Assembly (NCBI RefSeq): GCF_006337165.1
Contig: NZ_CP040896.1
Span: 1,674,001 to 1,738,000 of the forward strand
Source: Hymenobacter jejuensis
GTDB lineage: Bacteria > Bacteroidota > Bacteroidia > Cytophagales > Hymenobacteraceae
DNA: 64,000 nt
Direction of reading: 5' to 3'
Numbering within the stretch: position 1 is the stretch's first letter; every line of letters begins with the position of its first letter. Shown one piece after another: positions 45,796 through 54,416 of this stretch. A program made the translations under genes and the position numbers. A model generated the notes under the pieces. The model worked only from the letters and a program-made list of their open reading frames with translations, had not been told where the DNA came from and ran no database searches.

Positions 45796-46836
45796 GTGTC
45801 TTATTCTCGAATCTCTTCCCGTTTTGCCGCCCCGTTGCTTTCTGCGCTGGGCCTGCTGTTTTCGTTGACCACCCTGCCCGGCTGCACTACCCGCACGGAT
45901 GGCGAAACTCCTGATTCGAAACTATCGGCTTCGGGCGCTCCGGCGGCGGCTGCCCCGATCGATTCGGCGAAGCTCAAGCTGCAAGTCCTGCGCCTCGACT
46001 CGCTCAAGGCCGATTCGATTGTAAAAGCCAGTGGCCAACTGCCCGGCGCCATCCTGCCCGGTCACCGCATCGTGGCGTTCTACGGCAACATTCGCTCGAA
46101 AGGCATGGGCATTCTGGGCCGCGAGCCCAAGGAGCAGATGTTCCGCAAGTTTGAGAAAGTACTGGCCGAGTGGCAAGCAGCCGATCCTTCGCTGCCCATT
46201 CAGCCTGCCCTGCACAACGTGACCATCACGGCCCAAGGCGCGCCTGGCAAAGACGGCAAATACCGCCTGATGAATTCCAAAGCCACGATTGAAGAAGTAA
46301 TCGGCTGGGCCAAAGAGCACAAGTGCATCATTTTTCTGGATGTGCAGGTGGGTCTCAGCGACCTAGAGCACGAGCTTCCCAAGCTGGAGCCGTACCTGAA
46401 AGACCCCATCGTGCACATGGGCATCGACCCCGAGTTTGCCATGCAAACCAAAGGCGTGCGCCCCGGCAAGAAGATCGGAACCTTCGATGCCAAGGACGTG
46501 AACTACGCCGTCAAATTCTTGGCGCGCATCGTGAGCGAAAACCACTTGCCGCCCAAAGTTCTGACCGTGCACCGCTTTACGCAGGGCATGATTACGAACT
46601 ACAAAAACATCAAAACCGACCCGCGCGTGCAAATTGTAATGCACATGGACGGGTGGGGCGACCCGACTTTGAAGAAAGATTCGTACCACGACTACATCCA
46701 GACGCAGCCCGTGCAGTACACCGGCTTCAAGCTGTTCTACGAATACGACATCAAGCCGAAGAACTCGCACCTGATGACGCCCAAGGAAGTGCTGGCCGAG
46801 CTAACCCCAAAGCCTCTGTACGTGCAATATCAATAA
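45796..46836 (+). CDS. Uncharacterised lipoprotein, possible TIM-barrel fold
   Basis: 346 residues. The start is GTG at 45796; no ATG is available before the signal. RFAAPLLSALGLLFSLTTLP followed by GC gives a lipobox. HRIVAFYGNIRSKGMGILG, CIIFLDVQVGLSDLEHELP, PIVHMGIDPEFAM, KVLTVHRFTQGMI and VQIVMHMDGWGDPTLKKDSY look like successive strand ends of a TIM barrel with acidic and His residues, as in glycosidase-like or phosphodiesterase-like proteins. No family recognised with certainty. Monocistronic, followed by palindrome and terminator. Confidence 0.72.
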   Translation: MSYSRISSRFAAPLLSALGLLFSLTTLPGCTTRTDGETPDSKLSASGAPAAAAPIDSAKLKLQVLRLDSLKADSIVKASGQLPGAILPGHRIVAFYGNIRSKGMGILGREPKEQMFRKFEKVLAEWQAADPSLPIQPALHNVTITAQGAPGKDGKYRLMNSKATIEEVIGWAKEHKCIIFLDVQVGLSDLEHELPKLEPYLKDPIVHMGIDPEFAMQTKGVRPGKKIGTFDAKDVNYAVKFLARIVSENHLPPKVLTVHRFTQGMITNYKNIKTDPRVQIVMHMDGWGDPTLKKDSYHDYIQTQPVQYTGFKLFYEYDIKPKNSHLMTPKEVLAELTPKPLYVQYQ

Positions 46837-46858
46837 CTAATTGCTAATCAATTAGTTA
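46834..46858. repeat. Short AT-rich palindrome at gene end
   Basis: TAACTAATTG and CAATTAGTTA around a five-base centre CTAAT, starting in the stop codon of the lipoprotein gene. One of the recurrent AT-rich palindromes at gene ends in this window. Confidence 0.6.
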
Positions 46859-46860
46859 AC

Positions 46861-46895
46861 AAAAAGCCCCGCTCGGTCATCGAGCGGGGCTTTTT
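46861..46895. terminator. Strong bidirectional terminator
   Basis: 15-bp perfect stem (46861-46875 with 46881-46895) with A- and T-runs on both sides. Between the lipoprotein gene and the converging BLUF gene. Confidence 0.94.
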
Positions 46896-46924
46896 GCTGT
46901 GACAAACTGCCGGATTGTAGCAAC

Positions 46925-47353
46925 TCAACTGAGAGGCTGCGCTTCCGTCGCAAACGACTTGAGCAAGGCCACCAGCGAGCCTTCGCCTTGGTCGGGGTGC
47001 GAAGCCAGGAATTCCTGTTTGGTTGGGTCGACGTAGCCGAGTACGTGCTCAAACTGCGAACCCGTGACGGTCTTGAAACCCATTGACCAATCCGGAAAAT
47101 CGCGCTCATTGATGGTGCCGTCGGCCACTTTCAGCACGTGCAGGTGGCGAATATCGCTTTCAATGGTGGCAAAAATGCTTTGCACATCCTGCTCGTGGCC
47201 TTCCAGCACCTGAAAGATGTTGCCGTTGCTGTAGAGCAGCATGCCGGTGATGTTGAGGCGGCTGTTTTTGTCGCGCCATTGGGTGAGTGCTTCGTGTAAT
47301 TCGGTCTCGCTGAAGGGGCTGGTGGCGATGCTTGAGTAAGCTAATCGATACAT
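46925..47353 (-). CDS. Stand-alone BLUF blue-light sensor protein
   Basis: 142 residues from ATG at 47353; an earlier ATG at 47407 adds a segment that does not fit. MYRLAYSSIA begins the BLUF fold with the photoactive Tyr6; SRLNITGMLLYSNGN holds Asn34, and IFQVLEGHEQDVQSIF holds Gln48. DFPDWSMGFKTV supplies the Trp/Met segment near the flavin. All key residues for FAD binding and the light-driven hydrogen-bond switch are present. The remaining 45 residues are a short helical tail without an output domain, so it likely acts through protein-protein contact. Monocistronic. Confidence 0.92.
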   Translation of the reverse strand: MYRLAYSSIATSPFSETELHEALTQWRDKNSRLNITGMLLYSNGNIFQVLEGHEQDVQSIFATIESDIRHLHVLKVADGTINERDFPDWSMGFKTVTGSQFEHVLGYVDPTKQEFLASHPDQGEGSLVALLKSFATEAQPLS

Positions 47354-47484
47354 AAGAGGAGTGCTATAATAACTCCTAAACATAATTTTCCTCCTGCGTC
47401 TGTGCAAGCTCAGCCAATGCAGCCAGAGAATTTCTTATTTTCAGCTTATTCCCTGCTGCTTGTATTGAATTCATAAAGCATTAA

Positions 47485-47532
47485 AAATCAGCCTGTCATG
47501 CAGAGCACAAGCAAAGCATGACGGGCTGATTT
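47485..47532. terminator. Hairpin at the end of the efflux operon
   Basis: 17-bp arms (47485-47501 with 47516-47532) with one mismatch, located just beyond the stop of the last pump gene on the minus strand. An A-run on the left becomes a T-run in the transcript. Confidence 0.8.
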
Positions 47533-47569
47533 AGGCTATTGAAATGCGGGCTAAGCCTCAAAGAGTATG

Positions 47570-49141
47570 TTAGTGAGCGGCGTTCAAGTCGACGGGGCCG
47601 GCGTTGCGCACGCGCTTGATGAGCAGGATCATCGGGATGCAACCTAGAAAAAACAACCCCAGAACGGTGAAGGTCTGGGCGTAGGTAATGAGCGAAGCCT
47701 GCTTCATTACCGTCCCTTCGAGCGCGGCATAAGCTTGCTGCTGGGCCTGCATGAGCGAGAAGCCTTTGCTGAGGAAATTTTGGGTGAAGGCTTGCAAACG
47801 TTGCTGCGTTTCAGTGTCGTAGAGCGAAATATTGGGCAACAAAGCCACGCGGTTGTAGGCCAGGTTACGCTCCAGATATGTGCCTACAATAGCCACCCCA
47901 AACGAACCACCCAACTGGCGCAGCATGCCCGTAAGACCGGCTGCCTGGGCCCCGTCTTTGCCGCGCAGGCCAGCCAGCGACATCGTCGTGACGGGCAGAA
48001 ACAGCAGCCCCAGTCCCACGCCGCGCAGAATCAGAGGCCAGAAGAAATCGCTCTGGCCCGCCGTGGGTGAGATTTTCTGGCTCATCCAAAACGTGAACAC
48101 GAAGAAGATGCCGAAGCCGAAGGGCAGCATAAACTTCTGCGGCACGCCGGCCTGCAACGCCCGCCCAATGATGGGCATCATAAAGCCCGACACCAGCGCC
48201 CCCGGCAATAGCAGTAAGCCGGTTTGGGCTGCCGTAAAGCCCAGAATGCGCTGCGTGAAAATCGGGAACACAAACACCGACGCAAACAACCCAAAGCCCA
48301 GCACAAACGACAGAATCGCGCCGACGGCCAGGTTGCGGCTGCGCGTGAGCACGCGCAAATCCACGATGGGGTTGGTGGCCGTCAGCTCGCGCCAGATGAA
48401 GCCGACAATGCCGATAATTGAAAGGCCGGTGAACACATTAATCAGGCTCGACTCAAACCAGTCTTCGGTTTCGCCTTTTTCCAGCACAAATTGCAGCGAG
48501 CCTACGCCCAAAATCAGCAACACAATGCCTTGCCAGTCGAGCTCGCGCAGGGGCCGTGGCTTCATGTGCTTCATGCGCTCGGGGTCTTCGATGAAGGCAA
48601 ACGTGCAGATCGTGGCCAGAATGCCGACGGGCACGTTCACGTAGAAGATCCAGGGCCAGTCGTAGTTATCCACGATGTAGCCGCCCAGCGTCGGACCAAT
48701 GGTCGGGCCAATGATGACGCCCATGCCGAACAAAGCTTGTCCTAACGGAAGCTGCTTGGGCGGGAACGTATCGATGAGGATGGACTGCGAGGTGGCCATC
48801 AAGGCGCCGCCGCCCACGCCTTGGATAAAGCGAAACGCCACCAGTTCCCAGATATTCGTGCTTTGCCCGCAGGCGATAGAAGCCATCGTGAACAGCACCA
48901 CCGAAAACCCAAAGTAATTGCGGCGGCCAAACTGCTCACTCAGAAAGCCCGTGAGCGGCACCACAATCACGTTGGCAATGGCGTAGGCCGCAATCACCCA
49001 GCTCACTTCCGAGAGCGTGGCCGAAAGGTTGCCCATCATCTGGGTCAGGGCCACGTTTACGATGCTCGTATCAATTAGCTCCAGCAGCGTGCACAGCACT
49101 ACGGTGGCCACAATAATCCATTTTTTAGCTCCTGATTCCAT
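47570..49141 (-). CDS. DHA2 family MFS drug efflux pump, copy 1
   Basis: 523 residues with the 14-helix pattern of EmrB/QacA-type drug:H+ antiporters. LCTLLELIDTSIVNVALTQM is the N-terminal motif with the membrane Asp; GFLSEQFGRRNYFGFSVVLF is motif A, and VAFRFIQGVGGGALMATSQS contains the motif B Arg. FWPLILRGVGLGLLFLPVTT lies late in the protein. It exports toxic compounds across the inner membrane together with the HlyD and TolC proteins encoded upstream. Last gene of the operon, separated from copy 2 by 201 bp holding a terminator. The two copies are of identical length and very similar sequence. Confidence 0.92.
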   Translation of the reverse strand: MESGAKKWIIVATVVLCTLLELIDTSIVNVALTQMMGNLSATLSEVSWVIAAYAIANVIVVPLTGFLSEQFGRRNYFGFSVVLFTMASIACGQSTNIWELVAFRFIQGVGGGALMATSQSILIDTFPPKQLPLGQALFGMGVIIGPTIGPTLGGYIVDNYDWPWIFYVNVPVGILATICTFAFIEDPERMKHMKPRPLRELDWQGIVLLILGVGSLQFVLEKGETEDWFESSLINVFTGLSIIGIVGFIWRELTATNPIVDLRVLTRSRNLAVGAILSFVLGFGLFASVFVFPIFTQRILGFTAAQTGLLLLPGALVSGFMMPIIGRALQAGVPQKFMLPFGFGIFFVFTFWMSQKISPTAGQSDFFWPLILRGVGLGLLFLPVTTMSLAGLRGKDGAQAAGLTGMLRQLGGSFGVAIVGTYLERNLAYNRVALLPNISLYDTETQQRLQAFTQNFLSKGFSLMQAQQQAYAALEGTVMKQASLITYAQTFTVLGLFFLGCIPMILLIKRVRNAGPVDLNAAH

Positions 49142-49286
49142 GGCGTCGGGGTAACTAGTGCTGAGGTGGGGCTACTGAATAAGATTGAGTTGTAAAGCCG
49201 TTTCTCTCCAATTTGTTTTGAGACAAATGACCATACGATCAATTTGTTAATTTTTCTGCAACTGCCTCATAATCAAGCATTAACAA

Positions 49287-49318
49287 AAAAAGCCGCCAGC
49301 TTCTGCTGGCGGCTTTTT
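49287..49318. terminator. Terminator between the two DHA2 genes
   Basis: 14-bp perfect stem (49287-49300 with 49305-49318), four-base loop, flanked by A- and T-runs, so active in both directions. It may reduce transcription of copy 1 from the upstream operon promoter. Confidence 0.88.
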
Positions 49319-49342
49319 GAGAGACAGGCTATTGACAGGCAA

Positions 49343-50914
49343 TTAGTGCGCAGCCGACATATCCACGGGCGGTGCGTTCTTCTTGATTTTCATAAAGAAC
49401 ACCAGCGGAATGCAGATCAGGAAGAAGATCCCGAGCATAGTGAAGGTTTGCGAGTAGGTGATCAGGGCCACCTGCTTCATCAGCGTGCCTTCCAGCGCGG
49501 CGTATGCTTGCTGCTGGGCTTGCGAAAGGGCGTAGCCTTTGGCGAGGAAGCCCTGCGTGAAGGCTTGCAGACGCTGAGTTGTTTCGGTGTTGTAAAGCGA
49601 AATGTTCGGCAGCTGCGCCACGCGGTTGTACGCCGTCGAGCGCTCCAGATACGTGCCCACAATGGCCACCCCAAACGAACCGCCCAACTGACGGATCATG
49701 CTGGTCAGACCGGCAGCCTGGCCGGCATCTTTACCCGACAAGCCCGCCAACGATAACGTGGTGATAGGCAAGAAGATAAAGGCCAACCCAAAACCCCGCA
49801 GCATCAAGGGCCAGAAGAAGTCCATGTCGCCGGCGGTGGGTGAAATGCGGGCGCTCATCCAGAAGGTGAAGATGAAGAATATGGCGAATCCGAATGGGAT
49901 CATCAGCTTCTGCGACACGCCTTTCTGAATGGCTTTACCGATGAACGGCATCATCGCGCCCGTTACCAACGAGCTGGGTAACAAGATCATACCCGTTTGC
50001 ATAGCCGTAAAGCCCAGGATGCGCTGCGTAAAAATCGGGAATACAAACACCGACGCAAACAGACCGAAACCAACCACAAACGACAGAATGACCCCGAAGG
50101 CCAGGTTCCGGCTGCGGCCAATCACGCGCAGATCGACAATCGGCTGCTTAGCAGTGAGTTCGCGCACAATAAAGCCGATGATGCCGATGGCCGATAGAAG
50201 CGCAAACGAAATAATGTAGGTCGATTCAAACCAGTCCTCGGTTTCGCCCTGCTCCAGCACCAGCTGCAACGAGCCGACGCCCAACACCAGCAAGAAAATC
50301 CCGAGCCAGTCGATTTGACTGACCGGCCGCGGAATACGGGCCTTGATATGCGCTGGGTCTTCGATGAAGATGAACGTGAAAATCGTGGCCAGAATGCCGA
50401 CGGGCACGTTGACGTAGAAGATCCAGGGCCAGTCGTAGTTATCCACGATGTAGCCGCCCAGCGTTGGGCCCAGCGAAGGACCTACAATTACGCCCATGCT
50501 AAACAAGGCCTGCCCCAGTGGCAATTCCTTGGGCGGGAAGGTGTCGATGAGAATGGATTGCGACGTGGCCATCAAGGCGCCGCCGCCTACGCCTTGGATA
50601 AAGCGGAAGGCTACCAATTCCCAAATATTCGTGCTGTGTCCGCAGGCGATAGAAGCCAGCGTAAACAGCACCACCGAACCACCGAAGTAGTTGCGGCGGC
50701 CAAATTGTTCGGATAAAAAGCCCGTCATGGGCACTACAATCACGTTGGCAATGGCGTAGCTGGCAATTACCCAGCTTACCTCCTGCTGCGTGGCCGAGAG
50801 GTTACCCATCATCTGGGTCAGGGCCACGTTTACAATACTGGTATCGATCAATTCCAGCACCGTACACAGGACCACCGTTACCACGATAATCCACTTACGA
50901 GCTCCAGATTCCAT
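49343..50914 (-). CDS. DHA2 family MFS drug efflux pump, copy 2
   Basis: 523 residues, paralogue of the adjacent downstream gene. The first 60 residues differ at only a few sites (for example ATQQEVSWVIASYAIAN against ATLSEVSWVIAAYAIAN), and motif A GFLSEQFGRRNYFGGSVVLF is kept. Divergence is greater in the middle helices and cytoplasmic loop (PAHIKARIPRPVSQIDWLGI). The C-terminus ends PPVDMSAAH as against PVDLNAAH. It lies 104 bp after the HlyD gene and probably is the main pump partner of the operon. Confidence 0.92.
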   Translation of the reverse strand: MESGARKWIIVVTVVLCTVLELIDTSIVNVALTQMMGNLSATQQEVSWVIASYAIANVIVVPMTGFLSEQFGRRNYFGGSVVLFTLASIACGHSTNIWELVAFRFIQGVGGGALMATSQSILIDTFPPKELPLGQALFSMGVIVGPSLGPTLGGYIVDNYDWPWIFYVNVPVGILATIFTFIFIEDPAHIKARIPRPVSQIDWLGIFLLVLGVGSLQLVLEQGETEDWFESTYIISFALLSAIGIIGFIVRELTAKQPIVDLRVIGRSRNLAFGVILSFVVGFGLFASVFVFPIFTQRILGFTAMQTGMILLPSSLVTGAMMPFIGKAIQKGVSQKLMIPFGFAIFFIFTFWMSARISPTAGDMDFFWPLMLRGFGLAFIFLPITTLSLAGLSGKDAGQAAGLTSMIRQLGGSFGVAIVGTYLERSTAYNRVAQLPNISLYNTETTQRLQAFTQGFLAKGYALSQAQQQAYAALEGTLMKQVALITYSQTFTMLGIFFLICIPLVFFMKIKKNAPPVDMSAAH

Positions 50915-51018
50915 TTTATAAATTATTGGTTGTCAAAATCTTAAAGTCTTGGCAAACCAAGGCCAGAGGATCATCAGAAGATGACCACACACCTGGGTTT
51001 ACCAAGACCTTGAAGACC

Positions 51019-52128
51019 TTATTTTACCTTCACGACTGCGTTCACGCTCATGCCGGCACGCAGGGGGTGTTCGGGGTCAACTTTGTCGAGCACGATTTTC
51101 ACGGGAACGCGCTGTACCACTTTCACGAAGTTGCCCGAAGCGTTGTCGGGGGGCAGCAGGGCGAAACGAGCACCCGTAGCCGCCGAAATGGATTCGATGT
51201 GGCCCTGGAATTCTTCGTTCGGGTAGGCATCCACTTCCACGCTCACCGGCTGATTGACTTTCATGTCTTCCAACTGGGTTTCCTTGAAGTTAGCCACCAC
51301 CCACGTGCGGTCGCTGGCCACGATGCCCATCAGCTGCTGACCGGGCGAAACCACCTGGCCGGGCTGCACATTTTTCTTGCTCACGTAGCCGTTGGTCGGC
51401 GCTTTGAGGGTCGTGTAGCTGAGCTGCAACAAGGCATTGTCGAGGTCGGCTTGGCGTTGTTTCACAACCGCTTGTGCCACAGCCACTTGCTGTTGAGCCG
51501 CTGCCACTTGCTGTTGCGCTACCGATACTTGCTGCTGCGCCGTCGAGCGCTGGGCCGTAGTCGATTTTAGGTTGGCTTGTACGGCGTCGTACTCGCTTTG
51601 CGGAATGATGTCTTCTTTCCGCAGATAAGCGCTACGCTGCAAGTCTTTCTGCAAACGGGCCCGGGTAGCATCGCTCACCCCGATGGCCGAACGGGCCGAA
51701 CCGACGTTGGCTTGGGCTGTGCCCACGGCAGCACGAGCGGCTACCACGTTAGCTTGCGCGGCAGCTAAAGCAGCTTGCGCGGCGTTTACGCGCTGTTGGT
51801 AGTCGGCGGGGTCGATGGTTACGAGCACGTCGCCTTTTTTCACCACGGTGTTGTCGTCCACTTTCACCTCGGCTACGGGGCCGCTCACGCGGGGCAGCAC
51901 GGGGTACACGTCGCCTTCGACTTGGGCGTCGTCGGTTTCTTCGTGGGCTTGGGCAAATTGATAACGGGTCCAGCCGTAGTAGCCACCGACGAGCAGCAGC
52001 AGGGCCAGGATAATCAGCAGAAACGGACGGCGCGAACGGCCTTGTTCTTCTACTTCGGGTTCATAGGGCTGCGCGGCACCAGTTGGGTTCGGCGCTACGG
52101 CCGGCTCTTGTTGAACGGGGGTTGCCAT
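51019..52128 (-). CDS. HlyD/EmrA-type membrane fusion protein
   Basis: 369 residues. A short cytoplasmic N-terminus is followed by one membrane helix (PFLLIILALLLLVGGYYGWT, about 33-52). AQVEGDVYPVLPRVSGPVAE and VLVTIDPADYQQ form the split lipoyl domain; a long Gln/Ala-rich coiled coil with repeated SVAQQQVAAAQQQ segments follows. GYVSKKNVQPGQVVSPGQQL closes the lipoyl part and FKETQLEDMKVNQPVSVEVD begins the barrel. It bridges the DHA2 pump to the TolC channel. Sixty bases downstream of the Usp gene. Confidence 0.94.
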   Translation of the reverse strand: MATPVQQEPAVAPNPTGAAQPYEPEVEEQGRSRRPFLLIILALLLLVGGYYGWTRYQFAQAHEETDDAQVEGDVYPVLPRVSGPVAEVKVDDNTVVKKGDVLVTIDPADYQQRVNAAQAALAAAQANVVAARAAVGTAQANVGSARSAIGVSDATRARLQKDLQRSAYLRKEDIIPQSEYDAVQANLKSTTAQRSTAQQQVSVAQQQVAAAQQQVAVAQAVVKQRQADLDNALLQLSYTTLKAPTNGYVSKKNVQPGQVVSPGQQLMGIVASDRTWVVANFKETQLEDMKVNQPVSVEVDAYPNEEFQGHIESISAATGARFALLPPDNASGNFVKVVQRVPVKIVLDKVDPEHPLRAGMSVNAVVKVK

Positions 52129-52188
52129 ATCTCAGGATTAGTTGAATGCGAAAGAGGAAGGGGAATTGATTTCGAAAAAATGAGGCCG

Positions 52189-52626
52189 TTAAGCCGATTG
52201 CCGATATTCATCGGCCGGGCCCGCTTTCACGAGCAGCGTAGCACACGGGGCCGTACGCACGACTACTTCGGCGGTGTTGCCCATCAGAAAGCGCGTGAGG
52301 CCGGTTTGGCCATGCGCTCCAATAACAATCAGATCAGCCGGATGGCGACGTGCTTCGGCCACAATTTCTACGGCCGCATCGCCCTCTAGTATTACCGTTT
52401 TTACGCGAGCGCCGGCCCGCTCGGCCGTCGCTTGGTGTGCAGCCAGTTGGCCGGGAACATTGAGTTCGGGGCTGGCATCGGGCTGGGCCAACACGGGTTG
52501 GGGCTCTAGCACATGTACCAAGCGTAGCTCGGCCCCGGTGGCCGCCGCCAGCGCGGCAGCATAAGCCACCACCGGCACCGAGGCAGACGAGAAATCAAGC
52601 GGGCAAAGAATGGCGGATAGGGTCAT
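52189..52626 (-). CDS. Universal stress protein (UspA family)
   Basis: 145 residues. ILCPLDFSSASVPVVAYAAA opens the Usp fold and PADLIVIGAHGQTGLTRFLM followed by GNTAEVVVRTAPCATLLVK gives the G-x2-G-x9-G(N/T) ATP-binding pattern, so it is likely an ATP-binding type. It lies between the TolC and HlyD genes of an efflux operon (135 bp and 60 bp gaps), which suggests induction of stress protection together with drug export. A role in the pump itself is not implied. Confidence 0.93.
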   Translation of the reverse strand: MTLSAILCPLDFSSASVPVVAYAAALAAATGAELRLVHVLEPQPVLAQPDASPELNVPGQLAAHQATAERAGARVKTVILEGDAAVEIVAEARRHPADLIVIGAHGQTGLTRFLMGNTAEVVVRTAPCATLLVKAGPADEYRQSA

Positions 52627-52761
52627 ATTGTGGGAATGTTGAATGCTGGACGTTGAATTTTAAACGAGGCGGATATATCGCTTTTAATTTTTATAATATG
52701 CTGATTATCAACATTTTACAAAACATTTATCATTTAAAATTCAAACCTCAAGATTTCCTTA

Positions 52762-54084
52762 CTACCAAATCTGCTCGCCTACGGCGCGCTTGAGTTGGTA
52801 CTGGCCCATGGTGTAGTTATAAATCGCCTGTACACGAGCTAAGCGGGCCTGCGCCAGCGAAGTTTCGGCATCCAGCACGTCGAGGTTGGTGCCTACGTCG
52901 TAGCGGTAGCGGGCACGGGCACGGGTAAGGGCGTCGGTGGCTTGCGCGATCTGCGTTTCGGCGTTGGCGTAGCGCGCCGAGCTGGCTTCGATATTATTAG
53001 CAGCCTGGCGCACATCCGAGCGAATCGACTCCTGCACATCCTGGGTGCGCGACTGCGCCGACCGAGCATTGGCCGAGGCTTCCACGCGCTGGTTTTTGTT
53101 GCGATTGCCGTCGTAAATCGGCACCGACAACTGCACGGCGGCTACCGTATTGAAGCGGAAGCGCTCCAGGTTTGGCACGATGTAGCCGTTTTTACCGCCG
53201 GCCTGCACCTGAGCGCCTAAGCTGGGCAGGTTGCTTTTTTCGATCAGCCGAAGCTGGGCTTCTGCCGTATTTTCGGCATCGCGGGCCAGCTTCACTTCCG
53301 GCCGGTTCTCCACGGCCTGTGCAATAGCCGAATTCACATCGACGGGAGCCGCGCTGTAAGCCAACGAGCCACGCACGGGCATCTCGGCGTATTCGGGGCG
53401 GTGCAACAGGCGAGCGAGCTGCGTCTGCTGGTTGTGCAGCTGGTTTTGCAGATCAATTTTAGCGTTCTGGGCTTGCGTGATGCGCACTTGCGTGGTTGTC
53501 ACGTCAAACTTGGTGCTTACGCCGCCCTGCACTCGCTTTTCCATTTCGCGCTGGTGCTGCTGCAACGAGGCGATCTGCTCATCCTGCACTTTGATGCTTT
53601 CGCGCATAAACAGGATGTTGTAGTACAGTTGCACCGCGTTGTAAGCCAGATCGCGGCGGGCGGTCACGATGTTGTCGGCGGCGGTTACACCCTGCGCTTT
53701 CGCCAGGTTGTAGGTCGCGTCGTTTTTGCCAAAATCCAGCAGCATGTACTGCGCCGTGATGTGGGCATCGTAGTTATTATTAGGAGCCAGCTGCAACACC
53801 TGATCGCCGAACGGCAGCTTTACCTGCGGGTCGACGCGAGCATAGGTGGCGGTACCCGTCACGTACGGCAAATAGCCCGTACGGCTCTGGGCTACCCGCG
53901 CCTGGGCCGCGTTTACCTGTTCTTCTAAGCTGGTAATGGCAGGGTTAGCATCCATTACGGCCTTGATGGTGGCGTCCAGCGTAAGTGAATCAGTAGTGGC
54001 AACGGGAGTTTGGGCGGAAGCAGCGCCGGCTGTCAAGAGCCCAAGGGTCAGCAGTGGCGCAGCAAGTTTCAATCGGGAAAGCAT
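52762..54084 (-). CDS. TolC family outer membrane efflux channel
   Basis: 440 residues. Signal peptide MLSRLKLAAPLLTLGLLTAG ends near ASAQ. Two matching halves of long helices and strands follow: ITSLEEQVNAAQARVAQSRT then YLPYVTGTATYARVDP, and VKLARDAENTAEAQLRLIEK then SNLPSLGAQVQ, as in TolC. ENRPEVKLAR and the late DALTRARARYRYDVGTNLDV motif are typical. First gene of the efflux operon, with a sigma-54-like promoter about 35 bp upstream. Confidence 0.94.
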   Translation of the reverse strand: MLSRLKLAAPLLTLGLLTAGAASAQTPVATTDSLTLDATIKAVMDANPAITSLEEQVNAAQARVAQSRTGYLPYVTGTATYARVDPQVKLPFGDQVLQLAPNNNYDAHITAQYMLLDFGKNDATYNLAKAQGVTAADNIVTARRDLAYNAVQLYYNILFMRESIKVQDEQIASLQQHQREMEKRVQGGVSTKFDVTTTQVRITQAQNAKIDLQNQLHNQQTQLARLLHRPEYAEMPVRGSLAYSAAPVDVNSAIAQAVENRPEVKLARDAENTAEAQLRLIEKSNLPSLGAQVQAGGKNGYIVPNLERFRFNTVAAVQLSVPIYDGNRNKNQRVEASANARSAQSRTQDVQESIRSDVRQAANNIEASSARYANAETQIAQATDALTRARARYRYDVGTNLDVLDAETSLAQARLARVQAIYNYTMGQYQLKRAVGEQIW

Positions 54085-54117
54085 ACAGTAGTACGACTTG
54101 TGTGTGCCGCCCTAATA

Positions 54118-54132
54118 ACCAACTATGTGCCA
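54118..54132 (-). promoter_or_regulatory. Candidate sigma-54 promoter of the efflux operon
   Basis: Read on the minus strand: TGGCAC, five bases, TGGT. The -24 element is a perfect match; the -12 element keeps the key G but not the final C of TTGC. Spacing places the start site near 54106, giving a leader of about 22 bases before the tolC ATG at 54084. The divergent neighbour is a sigma-54 activator. Confidence 0.55.
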
Positions 54133-54175
54133 CGCTTAAAATGGGATTAAAATTCTTTCAAAAACCGGTTTTCCG

Positions 54176-54281
54176 GCGTTTAAACGCATAAAATATTTTT
54201 CGAAATACGTTTTCGAACATTTTCTGCCACGGCCTGTTTTTCTTAAATATCAGGAATATCTCATCTTTTATCCTGATATTT
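54176..54281. promoter_or_regulatory. Candidate activator-binding region
   Basis: AAATATCAGGA (54245-54255) and TCCTGATATTT (54271-54281) form a perfect 11-bp inverted repeat with a 15-base spacer, 140-175 bp upstream of the predicted tolC start site, as expected for an enhancer bound by a sigma-54 activator. A second palindrome, GCGTTTAAACGC, lies at 54176-54187. The region is AT-rich. Confidence 0.5.
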
Positions 54282-54416
54282 GAGGAATTTTTACTGCCGT
54301 AAACGCTCTTACGCTATCTTATTAAAGGTGTGTTAGGGGCGCGATTTGCTCCCTTTACCTACGTTTTTGTGTTGCCTTTTGAGTTAGATACCCCCGCCGA
54401 CTTATCGTTTTTGCGC

